Source: Defluviicoccus sp. (GTDB lineage: Bacteria > Pseudomonadota > Alphaproteobacteria > MPNO01). Taken from it: DNA of 43,981 bases. Position 1 is the first letter of the stretch, and each line of letters begins with the position of its first letter. The translations under genes and the position numbers were made by a program. The stretch covers positions 1 to 43,981 of the forward strand of contig JAPPIT010000035.1 of the NCBI GenBank assembly GCA_028820505.1, in the 5' to 3' direction. Shown here piece by piece: positions 25,091-32,603 of the stretch. Below the pieces are notes generated by a model. That model was not told the DNA's origin. It saw only the letters and a program-made list of their open reading frames with translations, and made no database searches.

Positions 25091-25109
25091 CGCATCCGGG
25101 AGACCCAAC

Positions 25110-26234
25110 GTGTCGAGAGCCGGCCTTACCGACGCCCGAATCGGGGCGCTCGTCCCGCGCAAGACCTCATACGACCTCCGCGACGGAAAGCTCAGGGGCT
25201 TCGGTGTCCGGGTGACGCCCGCGGGCAGGAAGCGCTTCTTCGTCCACTGCCAGCACCGGGGAGAGCGCGTCTGGAAGATCGTCGGCGATTTCCCAGAGAT
25301 CGACGTGAAGGAAGCCCGCTCGCGCGCGACCGGGATGCTGGCCGCGATCAGGCGGGGCGAGCCCGCGCCGGCCCGGCCGGAGGAGGCGCTCTTCGAGGCC
25401 GTCGCCGAGGCCGTGTTCCGGAGGCACGAACGGGTCTGGAAGCCGGGCACGCTCCACGTGAACCGGGGCTATCTCGAAAGACAGATCCTGCCCCGCTTCG
25501 CTGGGCGGCCCGTCGCGGAGATCGACCGGCGCGATGTGCGCAGCTGGTTCGCCTCGCTGGCCGCGACCCCGGCCGCCGCCGACCGCTCCATGCCGATCCT
25601 TTCCGTCATCATGCGGGGCGCCGAGGCGATGGGTCTCCGACCTGAGGGCTCCAACCCTTGCCGGGGCGTAAGGCGTTACCGCCGCAAGGGGCGCGAGCGG
25701 TTCCTGTCGGACGCCGAAATCCGCGGGCTGTCCCGGGTACTGGCCGCGTGTGCCGATGAGAGTCCCCGACAGGTCGCGGCGATCCGTCTTCTTCTTCTCA
25801 CCGGATGCCGCAAGAGCGAGCTCCTGACACTCCGCTGGTCCGATTACCGCGAGGGACGCCTGTTCCTCCGCGACTCCAAGACGGGACCCCGAACCGTCTG
25901 GCTGTCGCAGCCGGCGCGGGACATTCTCGATCGTATCGAGCGGACCGGCGCATGGGTGTTTCCGTCGCCGCGGGCGGGACGGCCGCGCAGCACCGACTGG
26001 CTGGACAATTTCTGGTGGCGCATCCGGACCGAGGCGGGTCTCGACGACGTGCGCCTCCACGATCTCCGCCACACGCATGCGAGCGTCGCCCTGAGACTGG
26101 GCGAGACCGTGCTCGCCATCGGCCGGCTGCTCGGCCACGCCGACCCCGAGACCACCCTCAAATACACCCACGCCGCCGACGCGACGGTGATGCAGGCCGC
26201 AGAGACGGTCGGCGCCGTATTGGGGGCCCAATAA
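25110..26234 (+). CDS. tyrosine recombinase / phage-type integrase 1
   Basis: 374 residues. The N-terminal 85 residues (YDLRDGKLRGFGVRVTPAGR) are the arm-type DNA-binding domain (DUF4102-like), followed by a SAM-like core-binding domain at about 93-185. The catalytic residues are all present: R234 (TGCRKSELL), K257, H317-x-x-R320 (HDLRHTH), H343 (LLGHAD) and Y352 (LKYTH). The GTG at 25110 follows GGGAG. It carries out site-specific integration and excision. Its stop overlaps the start of a second recombinase (TAATG), so both are made from one mRNA. The two proteins are similar in layout but clearly diverged. Confidence 0.92.
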   Translation: MSRAGLTDARIGALVPRKTSYDLRDGKLRGFGVRVTPAGRKRFFVHCQHRGERVWKIVGDFPEIDVKEARSRATGMLAAIRRGEPAPARPEEALFEAVAEAVFRRHERVWKPGTLHVNRGYLERQILPRFAGRPVAEIDRRDVRSWFASLAATPAAADRSMPILSVIMRGAEAMGLRPEGSNPCRGVRRYRRKGRERFLSDAEIRGLSRVLAACADESPRQVAAIRLLLLTGCRKSELLTLRWSDYREGRLFLRDSKTGPRTVWLSQPARDILDRIERTGAWVFPSPRAGRPRSTDWLDNFWWRIRTEAGLDDVRLHDLRHTHASVALRLGETVLAIGRLLGHADPETTLKYTHAADATVMQAAETVGAVLGAQ

Positions 26235-27373
26235 TGCCGGCAAGGGAACGCAGGAAGCTGACGGATGCCACCGTCGCCCGTCTCCGACCCCGGGTGCGGG
26301 AATATACGGTGTGGGACAGCCGCGTACCCGCCTTGGGCGTCCGGGTGCGGCCGACAGGCGGGAAGGCCTGGGTCATGCTGGAGGAAACGGGCGGGCGATC
26401 GAGGCGCGTCTCGCTGGGGCCGATCTCGGTGATGAGCGTCGACGAGGCCCGCCGGGAATGTCTCGTCAGACCGACCGGCCTAGTGGCGGAACCCGCCGCG
26501 CCGGCGCGCCCGGTGCCGACGTTCCGCGAGTTCGTCGAAAGCGAGTGGAAGGAAGCGCACTTCGTCCGCTACAAGCCATCGACACGGAAAACCACGACCT
26601 GGCTCCTCGAAGCCAGGTTCCTGCCCGCCTTCGGCGAGAAGCCGCTCGACCGCATCGCCCCGGCCGAGATCAGGCGCTGGTTCGACGCCTTCAGCCGCAC
26701 CGCGCCGGGCAACGCCAACCGGGCCCTCGACGTCCTGCGCCAGATGATGAACTTCGCCGTCGCCAGGGGACACATCGAGACCAACCCGACGCGGGGCATC
26801 GAGCGGAACCGCCGGCCGCGGAAGACGCGGTTCCTGTCGCGCGAGGAGATTGCCCGGCTGCACGACGTGCTCGACGCCGAGGACAGGAAGGGCAACCGCC
26901 AGCATGCCGACATCATCCGCCTTCTGCTGCTGACCGGGTGCCGCAAGAACGAGATCCTCCGGCTGCGCTGGTCCGAGGTCGGGGACCACATGCTGGAGCT
27001 CGTCGACAGCAAAACGGGGCCGAGGAAAGTTCCCCTCAATGCCCGGGCGCGGCGTATCCTCGACAGGCAGCCGCGCGGCGAAGGCGCGTTCGTGTTTCCG
27101 TCGCCGCGCAATGCGAACCGCCCGCTGAGCGACAATCTCGACTTCTGGTTCCGGGTCCGAAGGGAGGCCGGCATCGAAGACGTGCGGCTTCACGACCTCC
27201 GTCATACGCACGCCAGCCACGCGGCCATGAGTGGCGTTCCCATCCCCGTCGTCTCCCGCCTGCTCGGCCATTCCAGCGTCCGCATGACGCTGCGATATGC
27301 CCATCTCGGTGACAGAGAGATCGAGGCCGCGGCGGAGAGGGTGGGGCAATCCATTGCCAGCATCATGGGGTAA
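26234..27373 (+). CDS. tyrosine recombinase / phage-type integrase 2
   Basis: 379 residues starting at the ATG overlapping the previous stop. Arm-binding domain at 1-75 (YTVWDSRVPALGVRVRPTGG), core-binding domain at about 95-190, catalytic domain 198-379 with R237 (TGCRKNEIL), K260, H320-x-x-R323, H346 (LLGHSS) and Y355 (LRYAH). All catalytic residues are intact. An open frame extends upstream of the ATG inside the first gene but has no recombinase-like sequence there. Tandem, coupled recombinases suggest that both are needed for transposition-like movement, or that they act on different sites. Confidence 0.92.
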   Translation: MPARERRKLTDATVARLRPRVREYTVWDSRVPALGVRVRPTGGKAWVMLEETGGRSRRVSLGPISVMSVDEARRECLVRPTGLVAEPAAPARPVPTFREFVESEWKEAHFVRYKPSTRKTTTWLLEARFLPAFGEKPLDRIAPAEIRRWFDAFSRTAPGNANRALDVLRQMMNFAVARGHIETNPTRGIERNRRPRKTRFLSREEIARLHDVLDAEDRKGNRQHADIIRLLLLTGCRKNEILRLRWSEVGDHMLELVDSKTGPRKVPLNARARRILDRQPRGEGAFVFPSPRNANRPLSDNLDFWFRVRREAGIEDVRLHDLRHTHASHAAMSGVPIPVVSRLLGHSSVRMTLRYAHLGDREIEAAAERVGQSIASIMG

Positions 27374-27672
27374 AGCACGCCATCGGCGCTATCAAGGTTT
27401 GCGCAGCCGAAAGAACCCGCCATTGGGTAGCCTTGGTTTCGTCATTCGACCGAACGCCAGGTTGTCCCCCCATGACAGAATGTGTTCCAATACCCCGCGT
27501 AGTCGCCCTACCCGCCGTCTCGTGAACATGAAACGCGAACGACTGAAAACATGGACGAGAAACCGAACGCACCAAGCGTTCGACCATTACTACTTCCGAG
27601 TGCTACGCACTCTCGCCTATCCATGCCGCGATCTGTCTGGTACCCACCGATTTCCGCAACTTGAGTTCTCGC
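27374..27672. other. non-coding stretch after the recombinases
   Basis: About 300 bases with no supportable gene. Base composition falls from clearly GC-rich to roughly balanced across it. It presumably carries the promoter of the DUF6932 gene, but no convincing -35/-10 pair was recognised. No tRNA, repeat array or clear terminator was seen. Confidence 0.6.
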
Positions 27673-28257
27673 ATGCCGATTCCCGACTTTACCCTTGACG
27701 GTGTCCTCCCGCCTTTCCTTGGGCCGCACGGGCCCGGCGGCCATCCAGCGGATATGTCCCCCTACGACGCCACCGCCCTGGAAGTAGTCACCCGCTTCGG
27801 AACTACCACGCCTCGCAACACCATCCTTCGCGGTTGGCTCGATCACCGTGCTGGCCTACGCGCCGCTGGCTTTCTGGATGGTTTCCAATGGCTAAACGGC
27901 AGCTTCGTAGAAGACAAGCAACCACGGGACCTTGATGTGGTTGCTTTCCTCTATCGTCCAACCGGAATCCTAGATGCGGTGTCGCTTCAGGCCCTCATGA
28001 ACTCCAACCCCCATTTGTTTCTCCGACAGAACGTTCGCGCTAAGTATCAACTTGATTTCATTTCCGTTGATTTGAATGGCACTGCCGAATTCCTTGTGCA
28101 AATGTCCCGGTATTATATGGGCTTATTCTCTCATCGTCGCAACGATCAACTATGGAAGGGGATGTTGCAGGTTCGTCTTGACGATCCCATTGGTGACCAA
28201 GCGGCAGTAGCAGCGCTGGCCGCGAGTTCGATGCCATCCGGAGGAGCCACGATATGA
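27673..28257 (+). CDS. DUF6932 family, nucleotidyltransferase-like protein
   Basis: 194 residues. The start MPIPDFTLDGVLPPFLG is characteristic of DUF6932. WLNGSFVEDKQPRDLDVVAF (residues 73-92) resembles a nucleotidyltransferase active site: G76-S77 followed by D86 and D88. A third acidic residue may be in YQLDFISVDL. The activity is unproven; related folds add nucleotides to RNA, proteins or small molecules and occur in toxins and anti-phage effectors. The ATG at 27673 is preferred over a TTG at 27661 because family members begin at this point. It overlaps the next gene by ATGA, indicating a two-gene unit. Codon use is more AT-rich than the recombinases. Confidence 0.75.
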   Translation: MPIPDFTLDGVLPPFLGPHGPGGHPADMSPYDATALEVVTRFGTTTPRNTILRGWLDHRAGLRAAGFLDGFQWLNGSFVEDKQPRDLDVVAFLYRPTGILDAVSLQALMNSNPHLFLRQNVRAKYQLDFISVDLNGTAEFLVQMSRYYMGLFSHRRNDQLWKGMLQVRLDDPIGDQAAVAALAASSMPSGGATI

Positions 28258-29204
28258 CGAGCCAAAGAAAGCTGGCGCTCGACCTTCTCCATGCCGATCT
28301 CACAGCTGTTGACGATCTAATTGCTCGGCTGACCGATGAAGACGTAATGGCACGCGTCGGTTTAGAAGATCGTCGTGAAGAAATAAAAGCTCTCATACTG
28401 AATGCGGAAAAAACGCTGATAGACGAAACCGCATCTGCAACTTTGTTTTTTGGTGGGAAGCCGGTGTCAGGGATACACGGCATAGAAAGTAAATTTGCTG
28501 CTTCCGCTGTAGGCACGTTTCAAGACCTTGTTGCCATGATACTGGCACATAAAGCCGGTACACTGTCTGAACGCGGTGCCGTAGCCCATAGAGAGTCATC
28601 AACGCTGTACATTACTGATGTGGCGCGAGGCTCCGTCGGATTTGTTCTCGAGGAAGTTCGGCCTCAGAAGAATTTGACTGACACTCCATTGAGCGATGCG
28701 GTTACTGAGGCAACGCAATTGCTTGCGGCATTCACTGCGACAAACGAGCATGAATTTCACGACCGCCTTGATTCCGTGGAACAGCGCGTCGTTGTTAGCG
28801 CTGGAAAGTTCTTCCAACTGATGCGCCGTAACGGCGCGACGCTCCGCCTCGTGACCAGCAAGTCGGATCACACCTACGGTGTAGAAGCTGTCGCTCGGGG
28901 CGCCGCCAGAGCAAGATCTACAACGACGGATTCGGAGGACCGAATTGTTATTGGCCGGCTTGGCGGCGTGCTCCCTGATACACGGCGGTTCGAGTTCAGA
29001 TGCGAAGAAGAAGAGCTGGGAACACTTTCTGGAAGGGTAGCACGAACACTCGGTACCAACGATCTAGACTACTATAACCGTGAACTACTTAACACCCGTG
29101 TACAGGCAAGAATGACCGTAACGTACATTTATCGCAATGAGGAGCTCCTGCGTGAGACCTATACTCTAATTGAATTGACGCCCGTAGCCGAGGATCACAC
29201 GTAA
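28254..29204 (+). CDS. unrecognised protein coupled to the DUF6932 gene
   Basis: 316 residues; no family recognised. The first third is strongly helical and acidic (DLLHADLTAVDDLIARLTDEDV, EEIKALILNAEKTLIDET). A central block SSTLYITDVARGSVGFVLEEV looks like a conserved beta-rich core and is followed by DATQLLAAF-type helices. The C-terminal part (GRLGGVLPDTRRFEFRCEE, LSGRVARTLGTNDLDYYNRELLNTRVQARMTVTYIYRNE) looks like a small beta-barrel or ligand-binding domain. No membrane segments or signal peptide. The start overlaps the DUF6932 stop, so the two proteins probably act together, as effector and regulator or as a complex. Convergent with the ubiquitin-like operon, 10 bases apart. Confidence 0.7.
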   Translation: MTSQRKLALDLLHADLTAVDDLIARLTDEDVMARVGLEDRREEIKALILNAEKTLIDETASATLFFGGKPVSGIHGIESKFAASAVGTFQDLVAMILAHKAGTLSERGAVAHRESSTLYITDVARGSVGFVLEEVRPQKNLTDTPLSDAVTEATQLLAAFTATNEHEFHDRLDSVEQRVVVSAGKFFQLMRRNGATLRLVTSKSDHTYGVEAVARGAARARSTTTDSEDRIVIGRLGGVLPDTRRFEFRCEEEELGTLSGRVARTLGTNDLDYYNRELLNTRVQARMTVTYIYRNEELLRETYTLIELTPVAEDHT

Positions 29205-29214
29205 GACCGTTTAG

Positions 29215-29550
29215 CTATCTTGCGCACCATATAACCCGGCCACTTTTTAGCCAGAAATGCGACCTGCAACCAGTCGTCCGCCATATGGAGGGCGTCAGAC
29301 TCGGATGCCCGCGGCGATCTACCGATAGTGTCCAGCGAGGACAAACATCACGCGCGAGGGGTAGTTCGATTATGTCGCCGCACCCGCAGGGACACAATAG
29401 ACCGATGCTCCAGTCAGAGCCACCATCACGTGTCACTATAATCCGTCGCCGGGCAATTGAGACCGGAAGCTCGTCATCTTCAATCCGCTTCAGGGCTCGT
29501 CGAGGTGAAAGAAATTCCTTGGCGTTTTTCCACCACCTAGTCCAGTTCAC
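29215..29550 (-). CDS. DUF6527 family protein of the ubiquitin-like operon
   Basis: 111 residues. After a basic N-terminal helix, the protein shows LLCPCGCGDIIELPL (C53, C55, C57), C70, then PSLTPSIW, GCRSHFWLKSGRVIWC (C95, S97, H98, C109). This is the DUF6527 pattern, a family that travels with bacterial multi-ubiquitin/E1/JAB genes. The cysteines could bind zinc; the conserved S-H-F near the end could be catalytic. A protease/deconjugase or an E3-like adaptor role is possible, and I cannot decide between them. The GTG at 29550 overlaps the stop of the E1 gene (GTGA), so it is the third gene of a coupled operon. Confidence 0.75.
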   Translation of the reverse strand: MNWTRWWKNAKEFLSPRRALKRIEDDELPVSIARRRIIVTRDGGSDWSIGLLCPCGCGDIIELPLARDVCPRWTLSVDRRGHPSLTPSIWRTTGCRSHFWLKSGRVIWCAR

Positions 29551-30947
29551 GCAACGGTCTCCGTTGTCGTTTCACCTAATGCGGGCATACCTAGAAGCGG
29601 CTCGCGACTCCCTCGACCCAGCAGGGGATTATTTCGTTTTTCGAAGCTATCTTCATCGTAGAAGTCCTCTTCCGCGGCAGCTAGGCTGAATGTGGTTCGG
29701 GCATACCGGCGATTGGGGTCCAGCCGGAACGGATAACGCCGCAGGATGAACTCGTTCATACACGCCGATGCGGCTCTCATGTTGAGCGAGATTACGGCGG
29801 GCGCTTCTTCGACGACACCCCTGATATATCCATCCTCCACTTCTTGCGCGTGCGCTTCGGGCGCTGCTCGTCGCAGATATTCGGCCCGAAGTGTTTCCGG
29901 AGTGTAGACGTTCCGGTCACGCAAGGTCGCTCCTCCAGGCTGCACGTAGTCTATTCTTCCCACAGCGTCCGCGATTGCCACCGTGCCATCCTTCCGCCGG
30001 ACCGGGATCGCCACGCCGACATCGAATAATGGCAGAAGAAATGCCGAGGCGATCAGATCTGCGAAATATCGACCCTCCAGACTGTCGACACAGCAAAACA
30101 GGACGTCGCCCTGGCTGGCAGCCAGCACGGCTTCCCGCGTGTTGATTGATGCCACGATCAGAACCGCACAGCCTTTTCCACGATATGTCGCGATGGCACG
30201 AGCGAGCACATTGGTCTTGTACCGGCGTGCCACCGCATCGGCTCTCGTTGCATTCAGAATTCGGTTAAGGTTCTTCTTCTTCACCTTGTCGAAATCAATC
30301 GGGATCACGCGCCCAAACCCGAGTCTGGCCGCCTGCTCCGCCTGAATGGAACCGGTGCCGGAAGCGCCGATCACCACGGCCGTCAACCGTCCCAACTCCG
30401 CAGTCATCGCACTTGTGAAGGCAATCGGCCGATCACCCGGCCCGTCCGGCGACGCCGCTTCCTCCCACCACAACGAGAGTTCGTCGCCCGCGCAAGCAAC
30501 CAGATCGATTGGCGTACATCTCATGTCGGAATCGTAGATGCGCGCCCGCACAGCGCCATCAGGCGTCATGATCGCGGAGCCATGCAAGTCTCCGTAGGCC
30601 TGGAACAGAGAACTCACCGCAATCAGATCGCTCGCGTCGTCGTCATCGGAAAAGAGGAAGGAGCCGCCAGGATGCGAATGCAGCAGAATGACGTTCAGCC
30701 CCTCAAGCTCGCCCTGCTCGACCGCTTCCTCAAGGTACCTGCCGGGCCATACGATCCGATCGGGCCGGCGACTTGCACAGGCGCCATGGGGAACAAGGAT
30801 TACGTCCCGTACCAGTAGCCGCAATCGAGGGCCAGGGGTACGGGTGCACAAGAGGATCGCTGCTGCTTCAAGCCCATCCCCCGGAAACAGATGCTCGCGA
30901 AGCTTGGCATGGGTCGTACCGGCCAAGGCGAGAGTAGTGTTCTTCAT
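29547..30947 (-). CDS. JAMM (JAB) peptidase - E1-like activating enzyme fusion
   Basis: 466 residues from the ATG at 30947, which has a near-ideal AAGGAGGTGGGAGA site and overlaps the upstream stop (ATGA). Residues 10-155 form a JAMM metalloprotease with all zinc/catalytic residues: E27, H90-S-H92-P, S100 and D103 (HSHPGGSFLFSDDD). Residues 180-410 are a ThiF/E1 adenylation domain: GASGTGS (194-200), IDFD (D218, D220), KKKNLNR (N226, R229), K244, and CVDSLEGR (D288, R293). So one chain should both process or remove the ubiquitin-like protein and adenylate it. In a canonical E1 a catalytic cysteine receives the modifier; candidates exist (C285, C286 among others) but none is clearly in position. 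The C-terminal 50 residues are low-complexity and acidic. Confidence 0.9.
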   Translation of the reverse strand: MKNTTLALAGTTHAKLREHLFPGDGLEAAAILLCTRTPGPRLRLLVRDVILVPHGACASRRPDRIVWPGRYLEEAVEQGELEGLNVILLHSHPGGSFLFSDDDDASDLIAVSSLFQAYGDLHGSAIMTPDGAVRARIYDSDMRCTPIDLVACAGDELSLWWEEAASPDGPGDRPIAFTSAMTAELGRLTAVVIGASGTGSIQAEQAARLGFGRVIPIDFDKVKKKNLNRILNATRADAVARRYKTNVLARAIATYRGKGCAVLIVASINTREAVLAASQGDVLFCCVDSLEGRYFADLIASAFLLPLFDVGVAIPVRRKDGTVAIADAVGRIDYVQPGGATLRDRNVYTPETLRAEYLRRAAPEAHAQEVEDGYIRGVVEEAPAVISLNMRAASACMNEFILRRYPFRLDPNRRYARTTFSLAAAEEDFYDEDSFEKRNNPLLGRGSREPLLGMPALGETTTETVA

Positions 30948-32056
30948 TCTCCCACCTCCTTTGTCAGAGCAGCGTCGACGAGACCAAGATGCGTTACCAC
31001 GTTGTCGGTCTCCGGATCCCACGGTGCCAACTGCCCGCGGTGGCGCGACCATCCGTGGAACTCATTACCGAGAATAGTGCCGCGCAACTGCGTCCTGGGG
31101 ATTGCTCTCCCTGACGCCAAGGCGAGCTCCGGATACGCGTAGAACCCGTACAGGGCTGCGCCCGGGTACATGTCCGGAATCTCGAGAGCCAGCGTGGTTT
31201 CTCGAGCCGTGTAACCGGGCGGCAGCGGAAACCGATAGATGACCAGCCAACGCCGCTTGCCGTCGATGATCGTCTCCCACCTGAGCTTGAGGCGATCGAG
31301 ATACTCGGTGTCGCCGTCAAGCAAAGCAAAGTCGCGGCGAGGCGCCTGAGGCGCCTCCCCGTTGTCGACGTTCTTGGGCATCAATCGAAGCTTCTCGATC
31401 CCCGGCGTCTTGAGGTCGACGATGTAGTCGAGATCCACCTCGTGCTTGGGCTGGTCCCTGACTTTCAGGAAGACATGCCAGTCCTTGCTGACATCGAAAC
31501 CGGCCTGTTCCATGGCAGCGCTCACGGCGACCGTGGGGGTCGAAACATCGATCACCACGCCATGCACATTCAGCTTCCAGGAAGCCTTCCCCGTCACGAA
31601 CGCTTCGATGCCTTCCATGTCCAGATCCACCAGATCATGGTCTCCGATCATCAGATCCGGCTCATCCCGCCGCTGCAGGTAGACGACCGAGCCTTCCGGC
31701 ACCTTCGCGAGCTTCCGGAGAACTCCGCCACTGACGATTCGGCAGGGCCATTCGAATCGCTGCCCATCCACCGTCAGCAGGTAAATGCGGTCAGACGCGA
31801 CGATCACGAACCGGCCATCACATTTGGTCAGATCGATCACCTCTTCGGGGCGAATGGACTCAAGTGCCCCGTCCGGGAGCACCTGCAAAACGATTGCCCC
31901 GTCCCCCGGCTTGAAACCGGCGCTGCGGGCAAGCTGCGCTCCCGTTGGCGTAGGGTCCTCGACCTTGACGTCCCGGAAGGAAAGCGTCTGGTCGGCGACA
32001 TGGATCAGGTTGTGGTCTTTTCCGCGGCTCCCCGCGGTCTCGGCAGTTCCAGGCAT
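30944..32056 (-). CDS. triple ubiquitin-like repeat fused to a cysteine-free E2-like domain
   Basis: 370 residues. Three ubiquitin-like (multi-ubiquitin type) repeats are visible at about 15-85, 90-157 and 160-228. They share a beta-hairpin start and a closing (D/E)-x-(I/L)-V/I-D-L pattern, with GIE after the second and third copies. A linker (KNVDNGEAPQAP) leads to residues 240-370, which match the Prok-E2_E type: RRDFALLDGDTEYLDRL, FPLPPGYTARET, IPDMYPGAALYGFYAYP, GWSRHR (336-340) and PWDPETDNVVTHLGLVD. The only cysteines in the whole protein are C79 and C105, in Ubl repeats; the E2 domain has none, so a classical thioester E2 step is impossible. S337 of WSRH is a candidate acceptor. No diglycine tail is seen. 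ATG at 32056 with AAGGAG; an in-frame ATG at 32074 lacks one. First gene of the three-gene operon. Confidence 0.88.
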   Translation of the reverse strand: MPGTAETAGSRGKDHNLIHVADQTLSFRDVKVEDPTPTGAQLARSAGFKPGDGAIVLQVLPDGALESIRPEEVIDLTKCDGRFVIVASDRIYLLTVDGQRFEWPCRIVSGGVLRKLAKVPEGSVVYLQRRDEPDLMIGDHDLVDLDMEGIEAFVTGKASWKLNVHGVVIDVSTPTVAVSAAMEQAGFDVSKDWHVFLKVRDQPKHEVDLDYIVDLKTPGIEKLRLMPKNVDNGEAPQAPRRDFALLDGDTEYLDRLKLRWETIIDGKRRWLVIYRFPLPPGYTARETTLALEIPDMYPGAALYGFYAYPELALASGRAIPRTQLRGTILGNEFHGWSRHRGQLAPWDPETDNVVTHLGLVDAALTKEVGE

Positions 32057-32106
32057 CGGATCTCTCCTTCTCATGCCTGCCGGCACCATTACCGGCGCTG
32101 CCTATG

Positions 32107-32178
32107 GTATCGAGCATACTAAGTTTCGCAAGCATTTTCTTCGCACCGCTTGATTTGCTTAGCGACATAGGCTATGTA
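32107..32178. promoter_or_regulatory. divergent promoter region between the ubiquitin-like operon and the XRE/ImmA pair
   Basis: The 163 bases between the two divergent genes are AT-rich. Rightward: TTGATT (32150-32155), 17 bases, TATGTA (32173-32178), then an inverted repeat GATGG-N6-CCATC (32181-32196) over the likely start site, a possible XRE operator. Leftward, a weaker pair TTGCGA...TACCAT lies around 32106-32132. A small repeat GTAT-cgagc-ATAC is at 32107-32119. All are by eye; the rightward promoter is the better supported. Confidence 0.45.
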
Positions 32179-32219
32179 TAGATGGGTGATTCCATCCATC
32201 GTCACAGGGAGGAGATGAC

Positions 32220-32603
32220 ATGGCTGAGACTGACGATGACGCCACCGGCACGGCCGACAGACTAGGCCCCTATCTCAACAGCACCCGCCGCGGTCTGGCC
32301 CTGTCCCTGCGAGACGTGGAGGAAGCTACTGGACGGGAAGTCAGCAATGCCTATCTGAGCCAGCTCGAATCTGGGAAGATTCGAAAACCCTCGCCACACA
32401 TCCTGTATGCACTTTCCACGGCGCTCTCGGTTCCGTACGAGGACCTTATGGAACGCGCCGGCTATATCGCCCCGTCCCGTGACCGCACCGCTGCAAGCAA
32501 GCACGGACGGATTGCCACGTTCTCAATCGAGAACTTGACCGCGGATGAAGAGAAAGCACTGCTCGAACATCTCGCATACATCAGATGGCAGCAGAAGAAA
32601 TGA
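32220..32603 (+). CDS. XRE-family HTH transcriptional regulator
   Basis: 127 residues. Residues 17-80 form a Cro/CI-type helix-turn-helix (LNSTRRGLALSLRDVEEATG, VSNAYLSQLESGKIRKPSPHILYALSTALSV). The tail TADEEKALLEHLAYIRWQQKK may contact its partner. ATG at 32220 follows AGGGAGGAG. Its stop overlaps the metallopeptidase start (ATGA). This XRE plus ImmA/IrrE pairing is known from ImmR-ImmA of ICEBs1 and from many defence loci, where the peptidase removes the repressor after a stress cue. Here it is divergent from the ubiquitin-like operon, so it may control that operon or itself. Confidence 0.9.
   Translation: MAETDDDATGTADRLGPYLNSTRRGLALSLRDVEEATGREVSNAYLSQLESGKIRKPSPHILYALSTALSVPYEDLMERAGYIAPSRDRTAASKHGRIATFSIENLTADEEKALLEHLAYIRWQQKK

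Noticed and set aside
24962-25110. A tRNA gene as integration target
   Set aside because: No cloverleaf, anticodon arm or CCA-proximal pattern could be made from this sequence; the inverted repeat is too long and misplaced for tRNA arms.
25805-26233. An N-terminal extension of the second recombinase
   Set aside because: The open frame upstream of 26234 is an off-frame reading of the first recombinase; the arm-binding domain begins right at the overlapping ATG.
27374-27672. A small RNA or tRNA in the gap after the recombinases
   Set aside because: No stable long stem, tRNA arms or terminator was recognised by eye.
30944-32056. Type II CBASS with E1/E2 and JAB
   Set aside because: No CD-NTase or CBASS effector is in the operon. 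The DUF6932 gene is separate, convergent and not of the CD-NTase type, and the modifier genes are multi-Ubl rather than the CBASS E2-E1 fusion.
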